NCBI GenBank assembly: GCA_900545745.1
Contig: URAD01000032.1
Span: 1 to 15,063, forward strand
Reading direction: 5' to 3'
DNA length: 15,063 bases
From: an uncultured Collinsella sp.
GTDB taxonomy: Bacteria > Actinomycetota > Coriobacteriia > Coriobacteriales > Coriobacteriaceae
Part shown: positions 14,717 to 15,063 of the stretch, piece after piece
How positions within the stretch are numbered: the stretch's first letter is position 1
Layout of the letters: each line of letters starts with the position of its first letter
Made by a program: the position numbers and the translations under genes
The notes under the pieces: model-generated
What the model saw: only the letters and a program-made list of their open reading frames with translations
Told to the model about the DNA's origin: nothing
Database searches by the model: none

Positions 14717-14748
14717 CGAGTTCATTAGTTTGCTCGAGCACGCTTTGA

Positions 14749-14794
14749 GACTAGTTTAGTCGAACTATTATGGTCAACCAAAGTTAACCTTTGG
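14749..14794 (-). promoter_or_regulatory. Promoter of the small protein-ATPase operon overlapped by two palindromes
   Basis: On the minus strand TTGGTT (14781-14776) and TAAACT (14758-14753) are 17 nt apart. The -10 lies inside the perfect palindrome GACTA-N3-TAGTC (14749-14761). The -35 overlaps CCAAAG-N5-CTTTGG (14778-14794), which has GTTAAC at its centre. This looks like a repressed promoter. The second palindrome recalls AGGTTA half-sites of DtxR/IdeR iron boxes only loosely, and it is not a standard Fur box. Confidence 0.5.
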
Positions 14795-14812
14795 AAATCT
14801 TGGTTCCCTTTC

Positions 14813-15063
14813 CTACAGCTGCCAGGCAGCCGCTTCCTTTTGCAGTGCGACCATACGGGCAAATTCTCCACCTGCCGCCTTGAGCTGAGCCGAAGCACCC
14901 TGCTCGGCAACCACACCATCCTTGAGCACAACGATTTTGTCGGCATTTTCCACCGTACGCATACGGTGGGCAATAACGATAACCGTCTTACCTGCAAGCA
15001 GACGGGAGAGTGCCTGCTGTACCACGGTCTCGTTCTCCACGTCCAAGCTCGCCGTCGCCTCGT
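14813..15063 (-). CDS. ABC transporter ATP-binding protein, C-terminal fragment (runs off the edge)
   Basis: Only the last 83 or so residues are in the window. They begin inside Walker B and the D-loop (DEATASLDVENE), followed by the H-loop VIVIAHR and the usual KIVVLKDGVVAEQGASAQL tail. The sequence style, with SLD-x-ENE and R-MRTVENADKI, fits an exporter-type half transporter with a fused membrane domain. The substrate cannot be judged from this fragment. The stop is TAG at 14815-14813. No clear terminator follows before the promoter of the ATPase operon. Confidence 0.9.
   Translation of the reverse strand, partial: EATASLDVENETVVQQALSRLLAGKTVIVIAHRMRTVENADKIVVLKDGVVAEQGASAQLKAAGGEFARMVALQKEAAAWQL

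Noticed and set aside
13040..14728. 562-residue plus-strand open frame antisense to the P-type ATPase
   Set aside because: It runs through the operon in reverse, has no family motif or ribosome binding site, and is explained by GC-rich codon structure.
14778..14794. Palindrome as terminator of the ABC transporter gene
   Set aside because: The stem is only 6 bp and is followed by TTGACC instead of a T tract; an operator fits better.

Overview
The window is GC-rich and codes densely on both strands. It has the look of an Actinomycetota chromosome, most likely a gut Coriobacteriia such as Collinsella. That placement is inferred from base composition, a very large ATPase-SARP regulator, Gram-positive-type NagB and IIA proteins, and the overall gene mix; it was not tested by any search. 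No rRNA, tRNA, insertion sequence, prophage or CRISPR array was seen.

Left part (1-4524). A plus-strand SAM-dependent methyltransferase and a small CRM-domain RNA-binding protein (YhbY family) end at a strong terminator. Convergent to them is a minus-strand regulator of about 1000 residues: N-terminal ATPase, long helical middle, C-terminal SARP/BTAD DNA-binding module. Its reading frame is broken at a run of seven G, exactly where the DNA-binding module should begin. Its 5' side (4525-4914) holds no gene but several repeats and symmetric motifs.

Middle part (4915-9881), all minus strand. In transcription order: a patatin-like lipid acyl hydrolase; rplM-rpsI with a clear promoter and a strong terminator; glmM; a glucose-type PTS IIA protein; and nagB with its terminator. 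glmM makes glucosamine-1-phosphate for cell-wall precursors, whereas nagB turns glucosamine-6-phosphate into fructose-6-phosphate. The two therefore act on opposite sides of the amino-sugar node, with a PTS component between them.

Region 9882-10826 is mostly non-coding. It holds a striking array of five alternating inverted 14-bp motifs with an exact 62-bp period, an inverted 17-bp copy of the tmRNA T-arm, the tmRNA terminator, and the minus-strand tmRNA gene with encoded CCA and a proposed tag ending in ALAA.

Right part (10827-15063). A plus-strand helical protein of unknown function is followed on the minus strand by a toxin-antitoxin pair (ribbon-helix-helix antitoxin, then PIN toxin, overlapping by 4 nt) with a well-formed promoter and operator. 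Next is a two-gene operon: a small single-span membrane protein and a P1B-type ATPase whose membrane motif is SCA instead of CPC. The arrangement resembles the fezA-fezB pair of ferrosome (iron-storage organelle) systems and is the most interesting candidate system here. The window ends inside an ABC transporter gene.
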